A DNA stretch of 64,000 bases, taken from Oikopleura dioica. Its lineage: Eukaryota; Chordata; Appendicularia; Copelata; Oikopleuridae. Location: assembly GCA_907165135.1 (NCBI GenBank), contig OU015569.1, positions 1,922,001 through 1,986,000 of the forward strand, given 5' to 3'. The notes beneath the pieces were generated by a model that saw nothing but the letters and a program-made list of their open reading frames with translations, had not been told where the DNA came from and made no database searches. Positions 1-11,216 of this stretch are shown piece by piece (within the stretch, counting starts at the first letter, position 1; each line of letters opens with the position of its first letter). Made by a program: the position numbers and the translations under genes.

Positions 1-3000
1 TCTCCATTGAGGAAGAAGCCGAAAATTTCGAACATGTGAACATAATTGTTCGATTTACTTAACCCAGTTTTATACAAAGAAAACGCAACCAAAACGTTTA
101 AGATAAATGAGGGACGAAGAGTTTCAAAACTGTTTCTTGTGGCCAAATTGCTCAAATCTTCACCCGTGAAGATATGGCAAAGATCAGCCCGGCGAATGAG
201 CGCAATCAAGAACTCGAGAAACCAGGGAATATTTTCACATGGCCAGTTGCGAGCCATTTTGTGCCGGAAGTAGTCGAATATGACATCGATTAACCAACTG
301 ACTTCTGCACCAGGCTGCGATACGCGAACCTTCCAATCTTTAGTGAGGTTCTTTTTCAATGAATTTGAGTTATGAAGGTTTCGTTGTTTGGTGATTACTG
401 CAAGATCTAGCGGTTATCGTAACCAAAAAGCTTGAGCTCCCCCGGGACGCCAAAACGCAACCGGATTCAATGTTCGGAATACGGGCTATTTCGTTGATCG
501 ACTTTCGATCCGCGAATGAAATGATTCCGAAACTCTAGTTTTTAAACTAGAATTTAAATTCGGTAACATCAGAGCAATTTCTATTTTATGGTTTTGGAAC
601 CTTTCATTTGGTGGGTAATTCGACAGCTGCGATCTTGAGAGAAGTTAGACACATCGTGTTGAAATTGATTACGTTTCTCTGCTCCTGTTTGATCGACTCT
701 GAGGCAAGCATGGGACGGCAGGCCAGTGCCGATCGCCGGATAAACGTAGCCAGTACGTTTTCAGTCTCGCCCGCCTCTGGAAGAAAGCGCTCGTAACTTA
801 AGAATCAGTCATTCAGGATAAATTGAACGAGCGCCTTTTACCTAAAGAGCAGGCCAAAAGCTGACACGGACAAGTAATTGAGATCCTCAAGGGTGTGCGT
901 GTCCTTCGTGTCATTTTCTGACAAATAGAGTCGATACGATTTCCAGCAGTCGACGTGCGTTTTCTCGATCGAACGCTCGGAGGAAGAGAGCGAGTAGAAT
1001 GTAAGGAAGACTTTTTGAATCGTCTTCTTCTCGAGCGAACAAAACAGACTGTGATTCTCCAGCGCCTGCTTCAGGAAGAAAACGGCATTATAAATCAAAT
1101 CAATGGAGACAAAAGAAGCGCTGGATGGCTCTGTCAGCAAGGAGATCTCGCTGTGTAGTAGTTCTAGGAGCTTTGAGATGATTCTCTCCAGTTCAGGCTA
1201 GAGACAGGAGGGTAGAACTGTGAGTCATAGAAGGAATCATACCTGGCGGAGAGCACTTCTTGGAAAGATTAACTGGTTAAATGATAACTGGTCGTTGATA
1301 AGGCGCAGACTGAGCAATGATTTGTAGCAATCAATTTTTTGATGATAAATAACGTTCTGAAGAGATCCATTTTCTTGTGTCTTTTGGGTTAAGTGAATCA
1401 GGTACTCGAGGACGACGGGGAAGGCACACTGGAGATGGTTGCCAAGCTTGCGTTCGCTGAGCGTGAGCAAGTGCGTGAACATAAGTGAGTTGAAATAGCG
1501 GTGCTGTTCGGGGGTGAAGCAGTGTTGAACTGGGATGGAGCAGATGGGCATTCGGGTCGAGATAAATGTGTGGATAATCGAATAACAATGTTGAACATCG
1601 GATAGAATGAGGAAATTCGTATTAGAAACTGAAATATAAATTCTTAAAACAAATAACGGTATTTTTCATCGTTACCAAGTCGAAGAAGAAGTGAGAACAA
1701 TTTTTGAAAGTCTTGAAAGTTGAGATCGAGAGGAGGCGAATTTGAATTTTGAAGTCTCTTCTGAAAGAAATTGAAGATGTCGGTTGAAAGCTGGGCACTG
1801 ATGGTCTCCGAATGCATAGTCGAAAGAAATCGCTCGATCCTGTCGGTGGCAACTGAGAGATTTTCCTTCACAAGGGCTTTTTTCAGTCCACAAGAAAAAT
1901 AAAAAGAATAGATTATTGAGCGAGCCCGTTCCTCGAGAGGCAGATAAGAAAGAATGTTGGGTTCGGTGTTGACTTTGGACTCGCCATCTTTGTACATCTT
2001 TTCCAGCAGCGTGAGAAGAGCAAGCGATTTGTCGCTCTTTGGAAGATCGACCGAAGGACTCAGGACAGAGTCGCAAATGTCTTAAATGAAGATGATGATT
2101 GCTCTGTCAATGTGATGGTTGAAGAAAGGTACCTTTGAGTTTCTCGTCCGAATAGAGTTTGAAGAAATTGATACTGTCTTGAAAGATTGTGAACTTTTGT
2201 GGAAATGAATGCTCGCATGTGAGAATTGTTTTGACGAAGTTGTGGAGCAGGGCCAACGAGTACGGACTGAGGAATTCTTTTTGCTTTAGGAGGGATTGCT
2301 GGAAAAGGCACGAAATCGTGCTCCCCAGAGCAGCCGCGGTGGTGCAGCTTCGCGGCTCAGGAGCAGCAATCTCCAGCGCTCGCAGCAGAGTCACAAAGTT
2401 ATCGCAGCTTTCCCACAAATAGTCGCCGACGATCGGAACCGAAAGCAAAATTGCCTCTTACAAAAAAGTATTTAGCGAGCTTTGAGAATATGGGACTTAC
2501 CAGGGGCGAATTCTTTGCCGGCCTGTCTCGCAAGAAATTTACAGAAGTGAATGAAGTCGGAAGACGATTTGATTTTCTCTTGGAGATTTTGAAGAAGTTT
2601 TTTTTCCGAGTTTGTGCCTGATGTTTGACGGAAGAGGCGGCACAGCGTAAGAAGAAGTTGTTCCTTTTCTTTTTTGAAGAGGGAAAAGTGTTCGGTGAAA
2701 TTTTCCTGCTGCCCTGACATAATTTCGTTGATTTTAGGGTTAGACGCGTTAAAACGATAAAAACCGGGAAGCCTGGTTTTCGCTAGTTACCTATCAAATA
2801 GAGGAAATCCATGAATACTTCTATGACCGTTTCCTCTTCATTCGGACTAAGGAGACAAACAGACGAATCGAGAATCTTCTGATAAAGACAGCCATCCCAT
2901 CTGATGAGTCGTTTCGCCACGCTGAGCCAGAGGACTTTCCCCTCGCCGTTCAACTCTGCCGTCGAAAATTCCGAGCAAATGAATTCTGAACAAAACATTC

Positions 3001-3666
3001 CTTTCAAAAATCATATCATAAACTGTTACTGTACCGAAGATGCTTGTAAAGGTCTCGGACGTCTCGCAAATATGACAACCATTGATGAGAATGTAGATGA
3101 CTTTCAAGGTCCAGTACTTGCGCGTGAAAGAATCAGTCGATTTTTGAACGTATTCGAAGAGCTCTTCTGGTTCGTACTAAAACAGAAGTTCAAATAAAAG
3201 AAAAGGAAATGATGAACAACCTTGGCTGCATCTGTGACAAGGCGGACGATTTGCTCTTCTGTTTCTTTCGATTCAGGTGAGGAGGAAGAATTGACGATTT
3301 GCTGGTGAATGTCGGGGATTCGCGTTGCTTGACTTCGATTCTTTTCAGCGATTCACAAAAATAAGGGAGATAATTTTAAATGGAAAAGAAGTTGAGAAAA
3401 TTAACTTTTGAAAAATAATACAAAAATTCCGAAAGTCGGAGTGCTTAACGAAAGCAATTGCATCAAAATAAAACGATTTGATTCTGTGAGAGTGGATTTG
3501 GCTGCACTAGATTGTGCTTATCAAATTGGCTGGATTAGAGATAGCCCTTTAGCGACGTCGAGACGGTTCTCAAGGGGAGGATCACCCGGTTCATTTTCAA
3601 TTCAGTTTCAATCGCTGCCTGACTGTCGAGCGGGTTGTAGAGCTGACTTTGGAGGTTGCTCGACAT
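1..3666 (-). CDS. Large uncharacterised alpha-helical protein, 3' end outside the window
   Basis: I do not recognise this protein. About eleven minus-strand exons join in consistent phase: about 3555-3666 (ATG at 3666), 3221-3340, 3035-3176, 2791-2985, 2501-2713, 2133-2456, 1658-2080, 1243-1628, 842-1197, 601-796 and 1-397, roughly 890 residues so far. The product is leucine-rich with many amphipathic helices, no signal peptide and no obvious catalytic motif. That would suit a HEAT/ARM-type scaffold or transport receptor, which is a guess from composition only. The first splice junction is unresolved because no good GT donor follows the first exon. Between the last two exons the frame reaches a TGA at 604-606 that overlaps an ATG at 605-607. 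That ATG splices in phase (G|TA) onto exon 1-397, so this may be two genes. The introns are 42-203 bp. The exon chain is well supported and the identity is unknown. Confidence 0.6.
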
Positions 3667-4844
3667 CAATCCCCTCTAAAGAGATAAAACGTTAGCCTTT
3701 TTCGTTCTTTTCTTCCTTTTCCTGCTCATGTTGGCCGAAGAGACTGGCCTTGCCAAACTTTTAGTAAGTAGGCATCCGCCAAAATAGACTTTTTATCAAC
3801 TTAGTTCTCCATTTTTAAACTAATTTTGCAAGGACACCAGAATCAGATGTGAATAGGGAGGCGGACTATGTTCACTATCGGTGATTTTTAGAAAGAAAAA
3901 ATAATTGCAGAGGATTGTTAATAATTTCTACTTTTCGCCGATTTTTTCTGTTCTAATTTCCCGAGGTGGAAATTTCTGCACGACTACGGTAATTTGACAC
4001 GACTAAAATCGACTCGTTTTCCGATTTTCCAATTATTTTTTTTGGTACAGTTTACGAGAGACTATCGGTAAGGAAGAGAGGTCTGTGGGTTGAATCTCTT
4101 TCGCGAGCTGGAATTGAGAATCTGGCCGGAGAGAGAGAGAGAGTCGCTCGGGAGCAGCAAGATTGGTAGAGACGCGCCCAATCGCCGCTCTTCTCTCAGT
4201 CTGTCAGTCTTTCTTTCTCGCTTTTCCCTTTCCGAGGACATTTCCCTGTCAATCCACAATAATTGTGGTTTTTCAATCTATACATTCGTTGATTATTTCT
4301 ATTCGCATTTTTTCAACTCACATTAGATTTGCCTTGTCAATCAAATTCGATGATTCTTTTGTGTTAAATATCAATTACTGAAACTACACCGTATCTCATG
4401 CCCAAGAATTATTCACAGGAAGTTTACGGAGAGAAAAACTCATTGAATCCAACAGTTATTGTGGGATTTATCCAAATTTTATACACAATTGATTCGGTGA
4501 GAGCTTAGCTGTATGTTTAATACTTTGTTAATTCTCCTGTTCGTTACTGTGAGAACACAGTAGAGGAGAAAACCGTACTGTTAGATCTTGTGATTGATGA
4601 GACGAATCGTAAGACGCTTAAAAATATTATTGTTTTCAGAGGAACAATATTTTTCATCGAATTTGCGTCCGTAGCAGCTTTGCGTCTTCTCGTAGAGCAA
4701 CAGTTACTAGCATACAGACAGTATTCCGCAGCATGGTAAGACACGCAGCTAGAGACGGACGCTTTCTAGAACGGAGGCTATTTTCGACTAGAAGTTGCGT
4801 CACTTCCCGAAAGTTCGGGAGCCTAAATTATCGAGAGTATCCCA
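3667..4844. promoter_or_regulatory. Divergent intergenic region
   Basis: This stretch of about 1.2 kb lies between the minus-strand gene that starts near 3666 and TPP2 on the plus strand, so it should hold both promoters and both 5' untranslated regions. I see no convincing reading frame. There is a short GA-repeat tract near 4127-4145 and scattered T-rich runs. No TATA element or other named motif stands out. Confidence 0.4.
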
Positions 4845-7800
4845 ATGACGTTAAATTCTCAGACAAACTTTCCCGTCGGAGGAATTCTGCCCAAGGATGA
4901 GACTGGAGTCGCGCAACTACTCGCCGAGAAACCCTACCTCGACGGGCGAGGACAAATCGTCGCTGTCTTAGATCAGGCAATGGCTTACAAAAAAAAGAAA
5001 ACCATTTTACTAAAAATAATCGTTCAAAACCATGATAAAAGGGCGTAGATCCCGGCGCAGCTGGCCTCATCGTCACTTCTGAAGGAAAACCAAAGGTCAT
5101 TGACGTGATCGACACTACTGGCTCTGGAGATGTGGATACGACCTCTGTGGCGAAAGTCGAAATCGCCGAAGATGGCTCGAAGTTCCTCACTGGCCTTACT
5201 GGCAGAAAACTGGTCCTTCCCGCCGAATGGAAGAACCCGAGCGAGAAGTGGAACGTAGGAGTTATCGACTTGACAAAGATCTTCCCAAGCTACCTAAAGA
5301 ACCGAATGAACAAGACCTGTAAAGACGAGGAATGGTCGCCAGCTTACAACAGCGCGCTCTCGAACGCACAGGACAACGTCAACCAAACTACGAGTTTGGA
5401 CGTTACTGTCCTCAAGAATCAGATGAAAAAAGAAAGCGCCAAGGAAACGTTGGAGGCGCTGAAAAAGCTCAACTCAGGATGGAAGAACCTGAGCTTCATC
5501 GCCGACGTCGTCGTCTGGAACAATGGAGAGGAGCTTGTCGCCGTTCTTGACTCATCGTTTCGCGGCGACTTGAGCTCTTGCAAAGTGATGCGTGATTACG
5601 CCACTGCGCAAGAATGGCACAAGCTCAGCGAGGAGACTCAGGTGGGTTTCAAAATTAGAGGGACAAATGCCTCAATTGAGCCAATCACAAGCTCGTATTT
5701 TTTAAAGGATGCACCCTCTTGAGGATGAAAAAACGCGATAACTCCGATAATATTGAATATATCGGAAATTCCAATGTTCGAGGCAAAGAGCATCAGATTC
5801 TGAACAGATTGATAATTTATTGTCTGGGGGTTCTATGGCTCTGGTCGGAGCTAGAGCAAAAGTAGTTTTGTCCCTCTAATTTTGAAACCCACCTCAGCTC
5901 AACTACAATTTCAAGATTTTCGACGACAAAATGGTCCAGGTCGTTTGCCCCAGCGGCTCTCACGGCACCCACGTCGCCGGAATCGTCGCCGCATATCACC
6001 CAGATGAAGAGGACAAGAATGGCATTGCTCCCGGTGCGCAGATCATTTCCGTCAAGATTGGCGACTCCCGATTGAATACCCTTGAAACGCAGGCAGGTTT
6101 CATTCGAGGCCTCCGAGCGGCTGTTCGTGGCGGTGCTTCCATCGCTAATTTCTCCTATGGCGAGCCGGCTAAATATCCAATGAAGGGCGCTTCAGCGCGT
6201 GAAATCACAGAGTGCTATCTCAAGCATAAAATGCTCTTCATCACATCGGCTGGAAACTCTGGCCCCGCTCTTACAACAGTCGGAGCTCCAGCTTCTATTT
6301 CCGATCATCTTCTTTCCGTCGGTGCTTTTGCCGCGCCCTCCTCCCACTTGCCATGCTATTCGTTGAAGGAACAAGGTCACGAAATCAACTACACGTGGTC
6401 CTCTCGCGGCCCCACCCAGGACGGAGGTGTTGGCGTCAACGTTTCAGCTCCCGGTGTTGCCATTACCGCCGTTCCCACCGCCACGTTAATGAATAATCAA
6501 TTGATGAACGGGACTTCAATGGCGGCTCCCTCTGCTGCCGGCGCCGCTGCTTGTATTCTCAGCTCGTTGAACGGCGAAGAATGGACCCCCGCTGGACTGA
6601 AGCGAGCTATGGAAAATGGCGCACGAACGATTCCAGGCGCTGAGAAAGAAACCCAAGGACGTGGTCTCATTCAGGTCCCCAAGTCTGCCGAAATCATTAA
6701 AAACGTTGATTCCGCGCATTATCAGCTGAAAGTTTCCGGTGGAAAGCGTGGCGTTTATCTTCGAGAACCATGGGAAACCGAAGAGATTCAGACGATTGCC
6801 ATGTCCGTCAAGCCGAGTTTTGTTCACCAAAAACCCAAGTCTGAAATTGTCGCCTTCGAAAAGCATTGTCTCATCAAGAACCCGGCGAAATCTTGGATCC
6901 GGGCTCCTGAATTCATTCATCTGAATTCCGGAGAGAAGCACTTCTCAATCGAAGTGGACCCGACGCGTCTTCCAGCCGGAGATTACCGCTCGGCGCACCT
7001 CACCGTCGTCGAATCCGGCAACGAACAAGAGGTGCTTTTTGTCATTCCTGTGACAGTTGTCAAGCCACTCGAGCTCGATCCAGGCGCAACCAAACAAAAG
7101 GAGCTCAACTTTTCACCTGGACAAATTGAGCGTCAATTCTTCAAAGTCCCAGTCGGTGCTAGCTACGCGAAGGTTTACCCTTTGGTTGTTATAAAACATC
7201 AACTTTGGTTGTTAAGGTCACTGTAGCTGCTACTGGATCTGAGACTGGCCGTTTCATGGTCCACGTCGCCCAGCTTGAAAACGAGAAGCACTTTGATGTA
7301 AAAACCGAAGAAAAGTTCTACTCACTCAACTCCACTGGTAATATCTAGCGTTCAAAACAATATTATAAAATATTCTTCAGAAGCACCAAAAGTGTTTGCT
7401 GTTCCAGTGAGTGAGTGTGGCACAGTGGAGCTTACTCTCGCCAAGTTCTGGTCGTCGCAAGGACAGTGCACTGCGCGCTGGTCGATCGAGTTCGGCGGCC
7501 TCTCCGTGACTAGTCCGACGGATCTAGCTCAATGCGCCAATGAGTTCATCATCAAGTCCCCTCTTCCCGAAAAGATCTTGCCAAAGGCAACTTTCGACCA
7601 GCTCGTCATTCCCATGGCGCCGCAGAATGTTTCCATCTGTCCGATCGAGTCACTTCCATACGATAAACCACTGAACGAGGCCGAGCGAACTTTCCTCGCA
7701 AAAATCGACTACTCCTTCTCTCTCGGCTCCAAAAGTGATATCACGATGAACTGCCCAACCCTCGAAGGGCTCCTCTACGAGTCCGAATTCTCGGAAACTC

Positions 7801-9575
7801 TCATTCATGTCTTCGATTCGCACAATAAGCACGTTTTTACGACAGAAGTTCTTAAGCCATCAAGCTGGAAGGTTAACCTTCCAAAGGCTGACTACAAGGT
7901 GCAAATGCACATCGCTGGTAATTAAAATAAACAAAAAAACTCAATTTTTAATTTTATAAATTTCTCGCAACTAGTTACTAACGATAGTAATTACCTTTTT
8001 GATGATTATACGTTCTTTCATTTTTCGTTTCTCGACTTTTTGTTTCTCTCTTATCTAGGCACGAATTACACGCTGCTGGAATCTCTGAGCAAAAATCTAC
8101 AACTTGATGTTCTCCAAAAACTCTCCAAGCCAGTTGCCGTCGATGCGTTCTGGAAGCATATGGACGCACTGGCGGGTGCACCCAAGGAAAGAATTGAAAA
8201 ATATTTTTCCGTAAAAAAGTCGTGTCTCACAGACGGTGACGTCGCCTTTAGACTTTGACATAAATAATCACTGTGATGGCATTTGGAACTGATTCTAGTT
8301 GTCTTGCAGACTCCGTTCTTTTTTTCAATTTTGCCAAGGCAAAGGACAAAACTCTAAAGCCTAACACACCCGTATCGCTGTACCTGGGCCCTGGAATGAC
8401 GGAGCTGGATCAGTCCGACCTTGCCAAGGCCGAAGGCGGTCGATACTTGAAGGGATCACTCACCATCCTCAAGGATGACGTAACCAAGAAGGTCGAGAAA
8501 CACAGGTACCCTGCTGACAACAGCGGTTTTACGCCCTGTTTATTTGAGCATCATCTCAATGGCGTTGTTGTTTTTGCGCGAGTTGTATCATGTAAAGCGC
8601 TGAGCTCAGCATGTCGCAAGATACTCAAAAGTGATTACTAAACGGATTTCGTTCAGCATTCGAATGAGCCTTCGCCCGCGCGCCAAGTCCAAGACTGACG
8701 CCCCGCCAAAATCTGAAAAGGACAATTCGATCGAAACAATCGAGCGCAACGCGAATGTCAGCTGGGTCAAGGCTGGCCATGGCGGTTCCGACTACTTTAA
8801 AGTTGCCGTCGAGAAGTACCCCGATCATGTCCCTCTCCATCACGTAATTGCTCATTTTCAGACATACTCATCTTCAACGATTTTTTAGGCTAGGTTGCAG
8901 TTTTTGACCAAAGAGTCCAAGGTCGGAGCCCCTGTCACCACTGACGAGGTTGCCAAGCTCTGCGAAGTCATCGAGCAACTTGTTGATTTGAAAACAGCCA
9001 TTTACAATAGCTCCATGAAGGTAATCCAAATTTCATTAAAGGATTCTGAGATGTTCTTTTCAGGGCAAGCTCACCGCTGATGAACAGAAACTGGTAGATG
9101 CGGCTAAAGAAGAAAAGGCGGCTCTTCAGCTTGCCACTGTAACGAAGATCAGAGCGAAGCTTAGCCAACACGAGAAGGGTGGCGATGACTCGGCCGTGTT
9201 AGAGCTACTCAAAAACCTGTTGAGAATGAATGACTTCATCGCAGAGGGCAAAGACAAAGAAGTCCTAAAGATGAATGTAGAAGTTGGAATGCGACTGGGA
9301 TTCCCTGGCCTTTCACTCAAGGTACGTAGATAAATCGTGGTTTACGTCTTAGATCATTAAACTCTTCCGTTGTAACAATTTACGAGCTCCAGGATGTTCG
9401 CATCTCTTTCAATATACATTTTTAGGCTGTCTCGAAGCTAACAGCCGACAGCGACTCAAAAGACCTTGCAAAAACGTTAGCATCACTGTATTCGGACTTG
9501 GGATGGGATTTTGCTGCAACGAACCAAGAGCAGAAGATCGTCGCCGACTTCCCTCATGCCCAGCTCTTTCTCTAA
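4845..9575 (+). CDS. TPP2: Tripeptidyl-peptidase II (subtilisin-like giant peptidase)
   Basis: Cytosolic serine exopeptidase that removes tripeptides from free N termini downstream of the proteasome and assembles into giant twisted strands. Eleven exons (4845-4976, 5042-5641, 5898-7172, 7217-7337, 7381-7917, 8059-8235, 8310-8505, 8657-8843, 8901-9020, 9064-9321, 9426-9575) add up to exactly 1250 codons, against about 1249 in mammals. The S8 catalytic set is complete: Asp43 in VLDQ-GVDPG, His266 in GSHGTHVAG, oxyanion Asn364 in SAGNSGP and Ser451 in NGTSMAAP. The long TPP2-specific insert and the C-terminal beta and helical domains follow in order, ending near FPHAQLFL. Intron 1 has a GC donor (CAG|GCAATG) that preserves the conserved frame, while the other introns are GT-AG. 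Intron 2 is a terminal-inverted-repeat element, described separately. No upstream in-frame ATG competes with 4845. Confidence 0.96.
5642..5892. mobile_element. Inverted-repeat element forming TPP2 intron 2
   Basis: A 251-bp segment begins GTGGGTTTCAAAATTAGAGG and ends with its exact reverse complement; the perfect terminal repeat is 26 bp. It is flanked by the direct repeat CTCAG (5637-5641 and 5893-5897), a 5-bp target-site duplication. The intron runs from 5642 to 5897. Its GT is the first dinucleotide of the element and its AG is the end of the second CTCAG copy, so splicing rejoins ...GAG ACT CAG|CTC AAC TAC... with no change to the protein. I see no transposase frame, so the element is non-autonomous. 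Confidence 0.88.
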
Positions 9576-10045
9576 ATAGACCCAAAATCGTTATTTCTTT
9601 CTCGTGCTAGGTCCAAGCCTGTCTTTTGTTTTCATAGGCTAGGACTTACTAAGACTCTATATTCCAAAAACCTAGTCACAGCTAAGTACCGCTGTGCCCT
9701 TTTATGCAACTTTAAACATGTTTAAAAAGTAACCTCAAACAAGCGAAACAACCTATAAAGAATAATATCATTTGTCTCTTAGTTCTATTTTTAATTTCGA
9801 ATGCAATGCTTCATATTTTTAAGTTTCTATCTTCTCGAAGTTCACTTTCAAGAAGTCCACAATTCCGGAGTTCATATTGTTCCGTTTCCACTTTTTGATA
9901 TTGAATAAATTTCAAGCTATAAACGTGTGTGAGTGTTAGAGTAGTAGGTTTACCAGCTGTACTAGACTGTCCCCAATGAGACAGTCAGAGCACTGCCGAT
10001 TATTGTTGATGATCTGGAGTTGAAAATTGCAGACGTGAGTTAAGA
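9576..10045. other. Intergenic, TPP2 3' region and RABL2 upstream
   Basis: About 470 bp with no reading frame I would support. It must contain the TPP2 polyadenylation region, and an AATAAA-like hexamer lies near 9904. It also holds whatever promoter or trans-splice acceptor RABL2 uses. Nothing else was seen. Confidence 0.4.
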
Positions 10046-10978
10046 ATGAGCGAAGTTGTGAAGCTGATCTTATGCGGCGACTCGGCTGTTGGCAAATCCA
10101 AATTGGGTAAATAGAAGCTAGATGTCTAGATTTCAGCGGCTCGTAGCTTCACTTTTCATGCTCTCATCAGATCATAATTCACATCCATTTCATCACACTT
10201 AACTAATTTTGCTTTTAAAACACTCTTGTATTCGAAATGCCACGATTTCAAAAGCCGCAAAATAAGAAGAAAATGAGTGTTTACCATTCAGAAAAAAAAT
10301 GAGTGAAATAACATCAATCATTCGTCTTTCAAAACAATCGAAACTAAATTGTCAATCCTAGTCGAGAGATTTCTCATGGACGATTACAGCAAGCACACGT
10401 CCTCGACGTACGCCATCACTAAGTTCACACAAGACGTAGACGTCGATGGTCAAAAAGTGAAGGTGGATCTGTGGGACACCGCAGGACAGGTACTTTCATT
10501 CTATCCAAAGAAGAACAAAGTCAAAATGACCCGTATTTAGGAACGTTTTAAAACGCTCCATTCGGGCTTTTATCACGGTGCGCACGTGGCAATTCTAGTG
10601 TTTGACTCGACGCGCAAAATAACGTATCGAAACCTGCAGGACACGTGGTATCCTGAATTAAGAAAATATCGCGAGAATATTCCAGTTCTAGTTATCGCAA
10701 ATAAAATTGATGAAAATCAAAAAGCAACGACGATCAAATTTAATTTCCCAGCCAAGCACGGGCTCTACATGAATTACACATCTGGTAAAATAAGAAACAG
10801 CTCTGTAGAGAAAAGTATATCACCTTTAGCGGCTGACGGACGAAACGTAGTGAAAGTTTTCCACGACGCACTGCGCGCCGGAGTCAAATACAAGAAAGAC
10901 ACTTCTTTGCACAGCTTCAGCGAAATGATCACACAAGAGCTCGACCAGTGGGACGATTCCGACGAAGATGCAAGTTAA
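10046..10978 (+). CDS. RABL2: RABL2 small GTPase
   Basis: Rab-like GTPase that in other animals binds the distal appendages of the ciliary base and promotes entry of IFT-B into cilia. Four exons (10046-10106, 10362-10489, 10541-10784, 10830-10978) encode 193 residues. Visible G motifs are the P-loop GDSAVGKS at residues 11-18, switch II WDTAGQE, NKID, and a degenerate SAADG in place of the usual SA[KL]. The protein ends in an acidic tail (DSDEDAS) with no C-terminal prenylation cysteine, as known for RABL2. The first intron is 255 bp and the others are 45-51 bp. Intron 3 (10785-10829) is 45 bp, a multiple of three, and has no stop, so its retention would simply insert 15 residues between the NKID and SAADG motifs. 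Confidence 0.94.
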
Positions 10979-11216
10979 TTACCCTTACTCAGCCTCGCTA
11001 GATTCCCTTCTCTCATTCTTCGTAGCCTTTTCGCTGTTCCGCGAGCCGTTAATTTGTTTCCTTACTATTTCAACTCCCCGTTCGATTTTCTGTTTTGATC
11101 TCCTCACTGTTGCGCCTTTATATTTTTCTAGCAATGATTTTTATTTTTGTTATGTTTGTTAAAATCCTCGTCTTAATATCGTTGATTCTAGTTGCTCGAA
11201 ATCGGTAATGTAAGAG

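Noticed and set aside
1-3666. Assigning the first gene to USP34, an exportin or another HEAT-repeat family
   Set aside because: Recalled family sequences did not match any block convincingly, so no name is given.
4127-4145. GA dinucleotide run upstream of TPP2
   Set aside because: A simple short microsatellite; no evidence that it is a functional GAGA element.
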